The position numbers and the translations under genes are program-made. From positions 434,001 to 498,000 of the forward strand of contig NZ_BOOQ01000002.1 of assembly GCF_016863315.1 (NCBI RefSeq): a stretch of DNA of 64,000 bases. Reading direction: 5' to 3'. The notes below the pieces were generated by a model that ran no database searches, was not told the origin of the DNA, and saw nothing but the letters and a program-made list of their open reading frames with translations. Shown here piece after piece: positions 1 to 12,711 of the stretch; positions within the stretch are counted from its first letter, which is position 1; each line of letters opens with the position of its first letter. The stretch is from Planotetraspora silvatica. Lineage in GTDB: Bacteria; Actinomycetota; Actinomycetes; Streptosporangiales; Streptosporangiaceae.

Positions 1-651
1 GTCCCACACCGGTGGGCTGTCGGTCGTCCTGGTGGTCCGCCCGTCCGCCTCCACCGTCACCTCGTAGGGCAGCAACGAGCCGAAATCACGGGCGAGGCCG
101 GACACGAGGTCGGGCGCGAACCAGCGCCCCGCCCCGGCCCTCGGCGTCAGGCGCACCGTCGTCCCCGGTTCCGCACGCTCGCCGGGTTCGAGGCGGCGGA
201 CCGAGTACGTCCCGTCGGAGGCGGCGAGCCATTCGACGCCCGGCTCCTCCGGGTCCGTGGCCGAACGCGTCAGCACCTGGATCCGTTCGGCGACGGTGAA
301 GCAGGCGAGCAGGCCGATGCCGAACTGCCCGAGGAACTCCCTGCGGGCCCCCTCGAGGTCGTCGCGCTTGGACGAGCGGCCGATGGTCGCGAGGAACCGG
401 TGCACGTCGGCCTCGGTCAGGCCGATTCCCGGATCGTCGATGCGCAGTCCCGCCTGGTCCACGACGATCCGGATGGCCGTCGGCGCGGAGGGGTCGATCC
501 GCCGGCGCGCGGTGACCGCGTCGACCGCGTTCTGCAGCAGCTCTCGCACGTAGACCCGGGGGCTGGAGTACAGATGGTGCGAAAGGAGATCGACGAGACC
601 CCGCAGGTCAACCTGGAACGAGTGGGACTTCGCCGACTTATCGTCCAACAT
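1..651 (-). CDS. HSP90-family (HtpG-like) chaperone, N-terminal part
   Basis: The gene starts at an ATG complementary to 649-651 and is open through base 1, so only the first 217 residues are visible. They form the GHKL ATPase domain of an HSP90 chaperone. The N-box is RELLQNAVDA (residues 36-45, with E37, N41 and D44). The first glycine box is DDPGIG (72-77) and the second GQFGIG (108-113). The middle and C-terminal dimerisation domains lie outside the window. Actinobacterial HSP90-like proteins of this type are often shorter than E. coli HtpG, so I do not assign the htpG symbol. The next gene to the right is divergent, so the promoter should lie in 652-900. Confidence 0.88.
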   Translation of the reverse strand, partial: MLDDKSAKSHSFQVDLRGLVDLLSHHLYSSPRVYVRELLQNAVDAVTARRRIDPSAPTAIRIVVDQAGLRIDDPGIGLTEADVHRFLATIGRSSKRDDLEGARREFLGQFGIGLLACFTVAERIQVLTRSATDPEEPGVEWLAASDGTYSVRRLEPGERAEPGTTVRLTPRAGAGRWFAPDLVSGLARDFGSLLPYEVTVEADGRTTRTTDSPPVWD

Positions 652-900
652 GGCGACGATCGTAGCGGCGGTCGGCGAAGCTATTCGATCAATATCGCAG
701 GGTTCAGACGATCGACACCGTTCAGTCGCGGCATTCGGCCGCCCGCGTCCTGGACGCCGGCGGAAGGGCTTTCCCATCGCTGGCCTGATGCCTCTACTCT
801 GGGGAGCGAAGGTCGATTCGCCGATGGCCCGGGCGTGCCGCTGAAAGCGCCCCATCACCATGTGCATTCATCTCCACGCGGAAGACGTCCGCGTTCCACG

Positions 901-1422
901 ATGAGCGGGCCCGCCGTCCGGGTCCGGACCCGCAAGGATCTCCGGAGTGAACGGCGACGCCGCCCGCCCCGCTGCCTCGACCACCTGATCGCCGCTCCGC
1001 TCTGGCCGATGCACGGAGCCAACCTCGGAACGCTGCTCCGCACCTGCGACGCCGTCGGGGCCTGCCTGGCCGTACCCCGCCTGCCGTGGGTGCCCGAAGC
1101 CCTCGAACGCGGGAACACGTTGCGCCGGCCGGCCTGCGTGCACTGGGTGGGCGACCCCCTGCGCTGGCTGGAACGCCGGCGGGAGGCGGGACTCCACGTG
1201 GTGGGCGTCGAACTGGCCGAGGAGGCCGTACGGCTGGCCGACCTGCCGATGGCCCGCCGGCCGACGGTCGCGGTCCTCGGCCACGAACGCGGGGGCATCC
1301 CGCCCGAGGCGCTCGATCTCCTCGACGCCGTCGTGGAGATCCCGATGATCGGGACGGGCGCGAGCCTCAACGTCGCGGTCGCGGGCTCGCTCGTGCTCTA
1401 CAAGCTCGCCGGCTTCGCGTGA
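901..1422 (+). CDS. SpoU/TrmH-family RNA methyltransferase
   Basis: This is a 173-residue SPOUT-class methyltransferase that should 2'-O-methylate a tRNA or rRNA ribose using S-adenosylmethionine. The three family motifs are visible in order: NLGTLLRTCDAVGA near the N-terminus, LGHERGGIPPEAL in the centre and the C-terminal knot segment with PMIGTGASLNVAVAG. The length matches the catalytic domain alone, with no N-terminal substrate-binding extension. The ATG at 901 is the start that places motif 1 about 35 residues in. In-frame GTG codons further upstream (835) would add a basic, unconserved extension and are not preferred. The frame stays open far upstream, which is normal for GC-rich DNA. 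The gene is convergent with the encapsulin operon. Confidence 0.85.
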   Translation: MSGPAVRVRTRKDLRSERRRRPPRCLDHLIAAPLWPMHGANLGTLLRTCDAVGACLAVPRLPWVPEALERGNTLRRPACVHWVGDPLRWLERRREAGLHVVGVELAEEAVRLADLPMARRPTVAVLGHERGGIPPEALDLLDAVVEIPMIGTGASLNVAVAGSLVLYKLAGFA

Positions 1423-1434
1423 GGTCCGGCCGGC

Positions 1435-1462
1435 GGACCGGCGGCGTGCGGGCCGCCGGTCC
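1435..1462. terminator. Hairpin between convergent genes
   Basis: A perfect 11-bp inverted repeat (GGACCGGCGGC at 1435-1445, GCCGCCGGTCC at 1452-1462) with a 6-base loop lies between the methyltransferase stop and the stop of shell protein 2. It has no T-tract, as is common in actinomycetes. Its placement suggests a bidirectional terminator. Confidence 0.65.
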
Positions 1463-1480
1463 GTGTCTCCGGTCCCCCGG

Positions 1481-6523
<5,043 letters not shown>

Positions 6524-6557
6524 GACGAAATCACCTTTTCTGTCGTGGTGGGAACTG

Positions 6558-6580
6558 CCGGGGCCTGAGCGTGGCCCCGG
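6558..6580. promoter_or_regulatory. Intercistronic hairpin between ispH and shell 1
   Basis: CCGGGGCC (6558-6565) and GGCCCCGG (6573-6580) form a perfect 8-bp stem with a 7-base loop just after the ispH stop and before the shell 1 ribosome site. It could partly terminate transcription or stabilise the downstream shell/cargo message, giving different dosage for enzymes and shell. Confidence 0.45.
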
Positions 6581-6586
6581 TGTGAA

Positions 6587-7522
6587 CTACCGGCTCCGGT
6601 CGCGGAGCCCAGGGGGAAGGGAGAACGTCAGGGTCTCCTCGGCGAGGGTGACCGGGGTGGTGTCGGCGTATCCGTGGCCGGCGAGCCAGTCGAGCAGCTC
6701 GCCGACGAGGTGCTCGGGGACCGAGGCGCCGGAGCTGACGCCGACGGTCTCCACACCTTCGAGCCAGAGCTCGTCGGCGTCGCCGACCCGGTCGACGAGG
6801 TGGGCGGCGCCGGCGCCCGCGCCGAGCGCGACGTCGACCAGCCGCTGGGAGTTGGATGAGTTCGCCGAGCCGACCACGATGACGAGTTCGCATCGCGGAG
6901 CGATGGCGGCCACGGCCTCCTGCCGGTTCTGGCTTGCGTAACAGATGTCGTCGCTGGGCGGGTCGATCAGGCCGGGGAACCGTTCACGCAGGCGGGCGAC
7001 CGCGCCCATCGTCTCGTCGACCGACAGGGTGGTCTGGGACAACCAGCTCACCGGCGCGCCCTCGGGCAGGCGGACGTCGTCGGGCCGCGCGGGATCGACG
7101 ACGTGGATGCGGCCGGGGGCCTCGCCGAGGGTCCCCTCCACCTCTTCGTGCTCGGCGTGGCCGATGAGCAGGATCTGGTGGCCCGCCTCGGCGAACCGGA
7201 CGGCCTCCTTGTGCACCTTGGTGACGAGCGGGCAGGTGGCGTCGACGGCCCGCAGCCCTCGCCTTTCGGCGTCCTGCCTGACGGCCGGGGAGACGCCGTG
7301 CGCGGAGAAGATGACCAGCCCGCCGTCGGGCACCTCGTCGAGTTCCTCGACGAACACGGCCCCCCGCCGGGTCAGGTCGCCCACGACGAAGGTGTTGTGC
7401 ACGATCTGCCGTCGCACATAGACCGGCGGGCCGTACCGCCGTAAGGCCTCCTCCACGGTGACGACGGCTCGTTCGACGCCCGCGCAGTATCCACGCGGGG
7501 CGGCCAGCAGTACACGCCCCAT
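6587..7522 (-). CDS. ispH: 4-hydroxy-3-methylbut-2-enyl diphosphate reductase
   Basis: IspH performs the last step of the MEP pathway, reducing HMBPP to IPP and DMAPP with a [4Fe-4S] cluster. The 311-residue protein has the three cluster cysteines C13 (GYCAGV), C97 ([12 protein letters not shown]) and C194 ([11 protein letters not shown]). It also has the substrate histidines in VHNTF and SAHGVSP, the acid loop [11 protein letters not shown], and the C-terminal [11 protein letters not shown] and GVSSGAS motifs. Length and motifs are complete, so it should be active. Its position between a prenyl diphosphate synthase and encapsulin/geosmin genes suggests a dedicated copy that raises precursor supply; whether a housekeeping copy exists elsewhere cannot be seen. 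The ATG is preceded by AAAGGGG. Confidence 0.95.
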   Translation of the reverse strand: MGRVLLAAPRGYCAGVERAVVTVEEALRRYGPPVYVRRQIVHNTFVVGDLTRRGAVFVEELDEVPDGGLVIFSAHGVSPAVRQDAERRGLRAVDATCPLVTKVHKEAVRFAEAGHQILLIGHAEHEEVEGTLGEAPGRIHVVDPARPDDVRLPEGAPVSWLSQTTLSVDETMGAVARLRERFPGLIDPPSDDICYASQNRQEAVAAIAPRCELVIVVGSANSSNSQRLVDVALGAGAGAAHLVDRVGDADELWLEGVETVGVSSGASVPEHLVGELLDWLAGHGYADTTPVTLAEETLTFSLPPGLRDRSR

Positions 7523-7597
7523 GAACTGGTTTCCCCTTTATCCGGTTTATCGGGCTTACCTGGGCTAACCGGTCTTACGGATCTCCGCTTCTCAAGG

Positions 7598-8668
7598 TCA
7601 TCGGGTGCGGTTGATCAGGCCGTCCGCCAGGACCGCCAGCCCGCCTCTGGCCTCGGGGCCGATCGGCGCGGCATGGAGGACGCCGAGGGCGTCGCGGGCA
7701 CGTTCGCCGATCATCGACTCGACCCGCGCCAGGGCTCCGGTGGTCACCACGATCTCCCGCAGTTCCGCCGCCCGTTGCTCGGTCAGCTCGGCGTTGCCGT
7801 GCCAGGCCCGGAGGTGGTCCGCCTCGCCCGGCGACGCGTGCTGGAAGGCATGGGCGATGAGAATCGTGTGCTTTCCCTCTCTCAGGTCGTCGAGCACCGA
7901 CTTGCCGGTCACCGCCGGGTCGCCGAACATGCCGAGCACGTCGTCGCGGAGCTGGAACGCCTCGCCCAGCGGGAGGCCGATCTGGGAGTACGTCTCGAGA
8001 AGATCCGGCTGCGCGCCGGCCAGCGCCCCGCCGATCTGCAGCGGACGCTCGACGGTGTACTTGGCCGTCTTGTAGCGGATCACCGTCAGCGCCTGCTCGA
8101 CCGTGGACAGGTCGCGGACCTGGGCGAGGATGTCGAGGTACTGCCCCGTGATCACCTCCGTGCGCAGCCGGTCGAACAACCCGCGGGCGGTCCGCAGGCG
8201 AGCCGGTTCGACATCGCCGGCGGACAGCAGCTCGTCGGACCACGCCAGCGTGAGGACGCCCATCAAGATGGCGGCCGCCCGCCCGAACGACGCGACCCCC
8301 GGCCCCTCATGCAGGCCCGCCAGGCTGCGGTGCATCGTGGGGCTGCCGCGGCGCAACTCGCTGCCGTCCATGATGTCGTCGTGGATGAGCAGGCCCGCGT
8401 GGCACAACTCCAGCGCGGAGGCCGCCGAGATGATCTCGTCGCACTCCTCCCCGCCGGCTCCCCGCCATCCCCAGTAGCACAGGAGAGGCCGGATCCTCTT
8501 GCCGCCGCCCAGGATGAAGTGACGAAGGAGCCGATAGGCCCTGGCCACCTCCGGATCGGCGACCGGGGCGGCATGCTCGTCGAGGAACCCCTCCAGGTGG
8601 TGGTCGACCAGCGCCCTCACCCGCTCGGCGGTCTGCACGATCGACGCCTGCTCGGTTCCCACCGTCAT
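7598..8668 (-). CDS. Polyprenyl diphosphate synthase (probably FPP synthase)
   Basis: This is a 356-residue all-trans prenyltransferase that condenses IPP with allylic diphosphates. The conserved GGGKRIRP lies at 54-61. The first aspartate-rich motif DDIMD is at 97-101, followed by LRRGSPTMH, and the second region has RDDVLGMFGD (241-250), the DDxxG form common in actinobacterial enzymes. Product length cannot be set from motifs alone. Because the operon contains geosmin synthase, which uses C15 FPP, an FPP product is inferred. The ATG at 8668 is preceded by GAGGGGGACG. An upstream in-frame extension to 8707 lacks a ribosome site. It is the first gene of the minus-strand operon and divergent from an IclR regulator. 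It has no LGTxxAR motif, so it is not an obvious shell cargo. Confidence 0.9.
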   Translation of the reverse strand: MTVGTEQASIVQTAERVRALVDHHLEGFLDEHAAPVADPEVARAYRLLRHFILGGGKRIRPLLCYWGWRGAGGEECDEIISAASALELCHAGLLIHDDIMDGSELRRGSPTMHRSLAGLHEGPGVASFGRAAAILMGVLTLAWSDELLSAGDVEPARLRTARGLFDRLRTEVITGQYLDILAQVRDLSTVEQALTVIRYKTAKYTVERPLQIGGALAGAQPDLLETYSQIGLPLGEAFQLRDDVLGMFGDPAVTGKSVLDDLREGKHTILIAHAFQHASPGEADHLRAWHGNAELTEQRAAELREIVVTTGALARVESMIGERARDALGVLHAAPIGPEARGGLAVLADGLINRTR

Positions 8669-8741
8669 GGCTCGTCCCCCTCGAAGAAGATCCGATGCAC
8701 ACAGCAAGCTATTGACTGGCTACGGAAAGTTGAAGGTTCCA

Positions 8742-8756
8742 TTCCGAAGAACGGAA
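8742..8756. promoter_or_regulatory. Candidate operator in the divergent encapsulin-operon/IclR intergenic region
   Basis: TTCCG-AAGAA-CGGAA is a perfect 5-bp inverted repeat about 75 bp upstream of the prenyl synthase start. Further half-sites (CGGAA at 8723, GTTCC at 8736) lie beside it. IclR proteins often bind TTCC/GGAA-type palindromes, so this may be the site of the adjacent IclR regulator. No confident -35/-10 pair was assigned in 8669-8855. Confidence 0.4.
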
Positions 8757-8855
8757 CGTGTCATGGCGTCCCGCCGCTACCGAGAGTGGTGTTACGTTGC
8801 CGGGGGTAGTCATGCTTTGCTTTGCTGATCCAAGGGACTGATCCGCACCAGGAGC

Positions 8856-9737
8856 ATGGCTTCTCATCACCGGATGGGTGCCGAGCGGAGAATGCCGCGA
8901 GGCATAGTCAACGAGGAATCACCACTGTCACGACATCTGACGCCTGACCAGCCGAGCAGTCTGGAGAAGGCCATAACGATCATCACTTCACTGAGCACGG
9001 CCCCCCAGCCGATGAGCCTGGCGGAGTTGTCGAGGAGGACCGGGTTGCCGAAGACGACCGCTCATCGCCTGCTCGGCGTGCTGTGCAGGAGGGGGTTCGC
9101 CAGGCGGATCGGCATCGATTACGCCATCGGTGACCAGCTGATCAGCCTGGCCGGCCCCGGGCCGAGGACCATTCCCGGCACCCGGCGCATCGTCTTGCCG
9201 TACATGATCCGCTTATACGAGCTGACACGTCAGACGGTCAACTTAGCCGTCTCCCGGGGACTGGAGGTGACCTACATCGAGCGCGTCTACGGCCACACCC
9301 GCGTGAACTCGCCCTCCGACGACGTCGACCGCGCGCCTCTCCACTGCACGGCCACGGGCAAGGTGCTCCTCGCGTTCAACAACGAGCTCAACGCGAGCTT
9401 CCGCGACACCGGCGCCATGCAGAAGATGACCCGCAGGACGCTCGCCGGGCCGGCCGCCCTCGACCGTGAGCTCCAGATGGTCCGGCGCAACGGCCTCGCC
9501 TATTCACGGGAGGAGTTCGCCGAAGGGGTGGCCTGCGCCGCCGCGCCCGTTTTCGGGCCCGACGGCAGGATCTGCATGGCGGTGGGCGTGGCCGGCCCTT
9601 CGGCGAACTCGGTCACGCCGGAGGTCGCGGGGATGGTCAGGAAAACGGCGCACGCCATATCCGCGACCATCGCCAAATCGATCGCCGGAATGGCGGGCAG
9701 GCAGAAGGCCGACGGTCCTGGTGCCTCCCTCCTCTGA
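8856..9737 (+). CDS. IclR-family transcriptional regulator, divergent from encapsulin/geosmin operon
   Basis: This is an IclR-type regulator of up to 293 residues. An N-terminal winged helix-turn-helix (MSLAELSRRTGLPKTTAHRL, about residues 50-70) is followed by the IclR effector domain with LHCTATGKVLLAF and the EGVACAAAPVFGPDGR segment that lines the ligand pocket. The start is uncertain: ATG codons at 8856, 8874 and 8892 are in frame, and the nearest purine-rich tracts (AGGAG before 8856, GGAG before 8892) are both too close to be ideal. The gene is transcribed away from the terpenoid operon across a 187-bp gap holding TTCC/GGAA repeats, so local and autoregulation are likely. The effector is unknown. 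Confidence 0.88.
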   Translation: MASHHRMGAERRMPRGIVNEESPLSRHLTPDQPSSLEKAITIITSLSTAPQPMSLAELSRRTGLPKTTAHRLLGVLCRRGFARRIGIDYAIGDQLISLAGPGPRTIPGTRRIVLPYMIRLYELTRQTVNLAVSRGLEVTYIERVYGHTRVNSPSDDVDRAPLHCTATGKVLLAFNNELNASFRDTGAMQKMTRRTLAGPAALDRELQMVRRNGLAYSREEFAEGVACAAAPVFGPDGRICMAVGVAGPSANSVTPEVAGMVRKTAHAISATIAKSIAGMAGRQKADGPGASLL

Positions 9738-9857
9738 GGGCCCCGCCGACCGTCCGGCCGAGATCACCGTTTCCTGTGGCGGCAGAGGGCAATTTTCCGG
9801 GCTCGTTGCGCAACTTCCGGAAAGAAGCGGACCGGCACGACCGGACATCCTGCTGTT

Positions 9858-11063
9858 GTGCCTTCTCGCACCGCATACCGCGGCACCGCTCCGCTGCCCG
9901 CGCACCCGGCGCTGAGCGCGCCGGAGACGGGTTCCGCCACCGCGGCCGGAGCGGACCGCGCGCAGCCGGTGCTCGGCCTCGCGGGGCTGACGTTCGTGAT
10001 CCCGCTCTCTTTCCTTGTCGCCTTCGGCGCGGGCGGAGCGGAGGCGTCGCTACGCGTGCTCGGGCCGCTGACCACGTTCGCGCTGCCGGCCGTCGCAATG
10101 ATCGCGTTCTGGTGGGAGGACTGGCCGGGCAGCGCGCTGCGCGCCGGCTGGTCGGGTCTCACCGACACGCTCATCGTTGCGGCGGCCGGGGTGGCACTCG
10201 CCGTCGCCGGCCAGGCCGTCGTGAGCCGGATCGATCTGCGGGCTCTCGTCGACGCCCAGCCGGGCACCGGGCACATCCCGACGTTCCCGAGCACGATGCC
10301 GCTGGCCGTCGGCGCGTTCACGGCGATCCTGCAGCTCACCCTGGTGTCCGAGGGCTGGCCGCTTCGCGGTCTCGGCCGTTTCCGATCCGGGCTGACGGCT
10401 GTGGCGCTCTCCTACGCGGCCGGCACGGCCGGATACCTCCTCTTCGTCGACGTGGACGACGCCGCGGCGGCGGGGACTCCCCTTCACGACCCCGGCGGGC
10501 CGTTCCCCGCGGGGGTTTACGGCGCCTGGCTGACGGCGCTGGGCGTCTGGCAGATGGTGTTCTTCGTCGCTCTGCGCGGCCGGCCGTTCTCCGGCATCCG
10601 GCGGCGCGGACATCGGCTGGCCGCCGGCAACATGGCGGTGATCGTCCTCGGCTGGGCGACCTACGCGGTCCTGCGTCACGCCTTCGGCTGGGAGACCGAC
10701 CGGATCACGGCGGTCTGCGGAACGGTGATCACCGCTGTCCTGATTGTGGGGATGCTCTTCGAGGCGTGGCCGGCGACCCGGTTGCGGCCGTTGCCCGGCC
10801 GCACCTGCGCCCTGGTTCTCATGGGAGCCGTCGCGGCTCTGCTGTACTGGACGCTGTCCGCCTACGCGCGGAGCGTCGTCTGGCTGCACGCGACGCCCGA
10901 CGAATGGGTGACGTTCACTGCGCTGAACGGCATCGGCACGGGAGTCATCCTCCATGTGGCGATCTGGCGGCGCTGGCCGGTGATCGCCGGAGCGGCAGGG
11001 CGCCCGGACGGGGCGAGACCGGCCGCCGACAGGCGATCCGACAGAGACGGGGAACCGACATGA
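9858..11063 (+). CDS. Multi-pass membrane protein of unknown function
   Basis: This is a roughly 401-residue protein with about ten hydrophobic segments, including VLGLAGLTFVIPLSFLVAF, TLIVAAAGVALAVAGQAVV and MAVIVLGWATYAVL, and a charged Arg/Asp-rich C-terminus. I do not recognise the family. No transporter, kinase or peptidase signature is visible. The GTG at 9858 is the first start in the frame but has no clear ribosome site; a later start is possible, though the hydrophobic core begins near residue 40. The stop overlaps the ATG of the SnoaL-like gene (ATGA), so the two are co-translated. Confidence 0.7.
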   Translation: MPSRTAYRGTAPLPAHPALSAPETGSATAAGADRAQPVLGLAGLTFVIPLSFLVAFGAGGAEASLRVLGPLTTFALPAVAMIAFWWEDWPGSALRAGWSGLTDTLIVAAAGVALAVAGQAVVSRIDLRALVDAQPGTGHIPTFPSTMPLAVGAFTAILQLTLVSEGWPLRGLGRFRSGLTAVALSYAAGTAGYLLFVDVDDAAAAGTPLHDPGGPFPAGVYGAWLTALGVWQMVFFVALRGRPFSGIRRRGHRLAAGNMAVIVLGWATYAVLRHAFGWETDRITAVCGTVITAVLIVGMLFEAWPATRLRPLPGRTCALVLMGAVAALLYWTLSAYARSVVWLHATPDEWVTFTALNGIGTGVILHVAIWRRWPVIAGAAGRPDGARPAADRRSDRDGEPT

Positions 11064-11383
11064 CGTACGAAATCGACCCGGCGGTCCAGGCATTGCTGGA
11101 CGCCGCGAACGCGGGTGACCTCGCCGCGTTCCTCGCGGGGTTCACCGACGAAGGCGTCGTCGACGACTGGGGCCGCGAGTTCCGCGGCGCGAGCCGGATC
11201 ACGGCCTGGAGCGACGCCGAGTTCATCGGCAAGCGGGTCACCCTGGCCGTGGAGGGGGTCAAGCGGTTCGGCGACGACACCGTGGTCGCCGCGCAGGTCG
11301 GCGGCGACGGCTTCAACGGCCCGAGTCACTTCACCTTCCACGTCGTGGGCGACCGCGTGTCCCGCATGACGATCCGGGCGTAG
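11060..11383 (+). CDS. SnoaL-like / NTF2-fold small protein
   Basis: This 107-residue protein has the features of the SnoaL-like (NTF2) alpha+beta cone: an N-terminal helix with LLDAANAGDLAAFLAGFTDEGVVDDWG, a middle FRGASRITAW, and C-terminal strands with FTFHVVGDRVSRMTIRA. Such proteins are often small isomerases, cyclases or binding proteins acting on hydrophobic metabolites, and the substrate here is unknown. The ATG overlaps the stop of the membrane protein by 4 bp. A LysR gene follows 145 bp downstream on the same strand and may regulate this pair. Confidence 0.75.
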   Translation: MTYEIDPAVQALLDAANAGDLAAFLAGFTDEGVVDDWGREFRGASRITAWSDAEFIGKRVTLAVEGVKRFGDDTVVAAQVGGDGFNGPSHFTFHVVGDRVSRMTIRA

Positions 11384-11528
11384 CGGCGGACGGCACATTC
11401 GCCGCCCCGGTCTGGCGCGGCGTCGTGATCGCCCAGCAGGGCGAGCGCGCGGCGGAGGAACGACCGCGGAAGCGCTCGAAACGATCAGCCAGTGGAGAGC
11501 GGACCGCCGCACGCGTAGCGTTTCCCCC

Positions 11529-12485
11529 ATGACGCCCACCCAGCTCCGCGCGTTCGCCGCCGTGGTCCGGCTCGGATCGGTCAAGCACGCGGCGGCGGAG
11601 CTCGAGGTGTCGGAGGCCGCCGTCTCCCTGCACGTCAGTCAGTTACGCAAGGAGCTGGGCGACCAGCTCTTCACGCGGACGGCGTCCGGACTGGCCTTCA
11701 CCCCCGGTGGCCTGCGGCTCGCGAGCCGTGCCGCCGAGATGCTCAGCCTCCAGGAACGCACGATCATCGAGGTCGGCGAGGCGGCACGCGGCAGGCGGCT
11801 CCTGCGCATCGGCGCGTCGAGCCTGTTCGCCGAGCACGCCGCGCCCGGGCTGATCGGGCTGTTCGCCGGCCGGGCGGCCGACCTCGACGTCGAGCTGAGC
11901 GTGCACGATCCGCGGACGTTCGGCGCCCTGCTGAGCTCGCGGGCCGTGGACGTGGCCATCGGCCCCCACATCGGGAACGTCGACGACTCGCTGGTCCGGC
12001 GGCCGTTCCTCAACTACCAGGTGATCGTCGTGTCCAGCCCCGACCATCCTCTCGCCAAGGCCGACGTCACCGCCCGCAGGTTGCGCGATCAGACGTGGCT
12101 GCTCGGCCCGTCGGCCGCTGTGGACATCGGCGTCATCCCCGCCGTCCTGCGCCGGATCAACGTCCCCGAGGCCCACCAGCAGATCTTTCAGAGCCACGCG
12201 GCGGCCCTGGAGGAGGTCATGCGCGGCAACGGCGTCGCGCCGACGGTCTCCTTCGCGGTGTCCCGCGACCTGGCGAACGGCCGCCTCGTCCGGCTCGCCG
12301 GACCGTCACTCCGCTTCGACGGCTCCTGGGCCACGCTGACGCTCGACGAACGCGGCGCCTCCACGACGGTCGACGAGCTGGTCCGGTTCGTCACCACCCC
12401 GCGTGCCACCCAGGCGATGTTGCGCGGCCCCGGGGTCAACATCAGCCGGTTTCGCCCGTCGATCCACGTCACCCTCTGGAGCTAG
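11529..12485 (+). CDS. LysR-family transcriptional regulator
   Basis: This is a 318-residue LysR protein. The N-terminal HTH (MTPTQLRAFAAVVRLGSVKH to VSLHVSQLRKELGDQLFTR, residues 1-55) is followed by a linker helix and a periplasmic-binding-like effector domain (about 90-300). The TASGLAFTPGG segment is typical of CbbR/CysB-like members. It lies beside and convergent with the form I CO dehydrogenase cluster, and LysR regulators often accompany such clusters, but control of cox genes is only inferred. A TAGCGT hexamer seven bases before the ATG and the lack of a ribosome site suggest a leaderless transcript. Confidence 0.88.
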   Translation: MTPTQLRAFAAVVRLGSVKHAAAELEVSEAAVSLHVSQLRKELGDQLFTRTASGLAFTPGGLRLASRAAEMLSLQERTIIEVGEAARGRRLLRIGASSLFAEHAAPGLIGLFAGRAADLDVELSVHDPRTFGALLSSRAVDVAIGPHIGNVDDSLVRRPFLNYQVIVVSSPDHPLAKADVTARRLRDQTWLLGPSAAVDIGVIPAVLRRINVPEAHQQIFQSHAAALEEVMRGNGVAPTVSFAVSRDLANGRLVRLAGPSLRFDGSWATLTLDERGASTTVDELVRFVTTPRATQAMLRGPGVNISRFRPSIHVTLWS

Positions 12486-12595
12486 CGACCCGGTCGTGAG
12501 GACGGGAGGTATTCCGCCAATGTGAAGACGATCACGGCGCCGATCACGGCGAACACGCCCACCATCGCGACGCGAACCGGAAAAGATCGGCGCAT
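12482..12595 (-). CDS. Possible 37-residue single-pass membrane peptide
   Basis: A short frame reads MRRSFPVRVAMVGVFAVIGA followed by VIVFTLAEYLPSSRPGR and a TAG that overlaps the LysR stop. It shows a basic N-terminus, one clean hydrophobic segment of about 19 residues and a basic tail, the layout of small actinobacterial membrane proteins. Codon third positions are moderately GC-rich. There is no clear ribosome site before the ATG, and it lies 117 bp downstream of coxE, so it could be a distal cox-operon gene or a chance frame. Confidence 0.35.
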   Translation of the reverse strand: MRRSFPVRVAMVGVFAVIGAVIVFTLAEYLPSSRPGR

Positions 12596-12711
12596 GAGCG
12601 ACAACTAACACAGCCAACGCGCGAACGGAAGATCAGCCGTTCATCCCGGTGGCCCTGCCGGGCCGGTGGCACGCCTGCGGCCTTCTGAGAGCCGGACGGG
12701 ACCGGCGGCCT

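Noticed and set aside
7523-7597. Degenerate 10-base repeats (CCGGTTTA/CGGGCTTA type) between ispH and the prenyl synthase
   Set aside because: Units differ at several positions and no riboswitch or operator form is recognisable.
9805-9822. GTTGCGCAAC followed by TTCCGGAA upstream of the membrane-protein gene
   Set aside because: Short palindromes of this type are expected by chance at this GC content; no second copy supports a regulator site.
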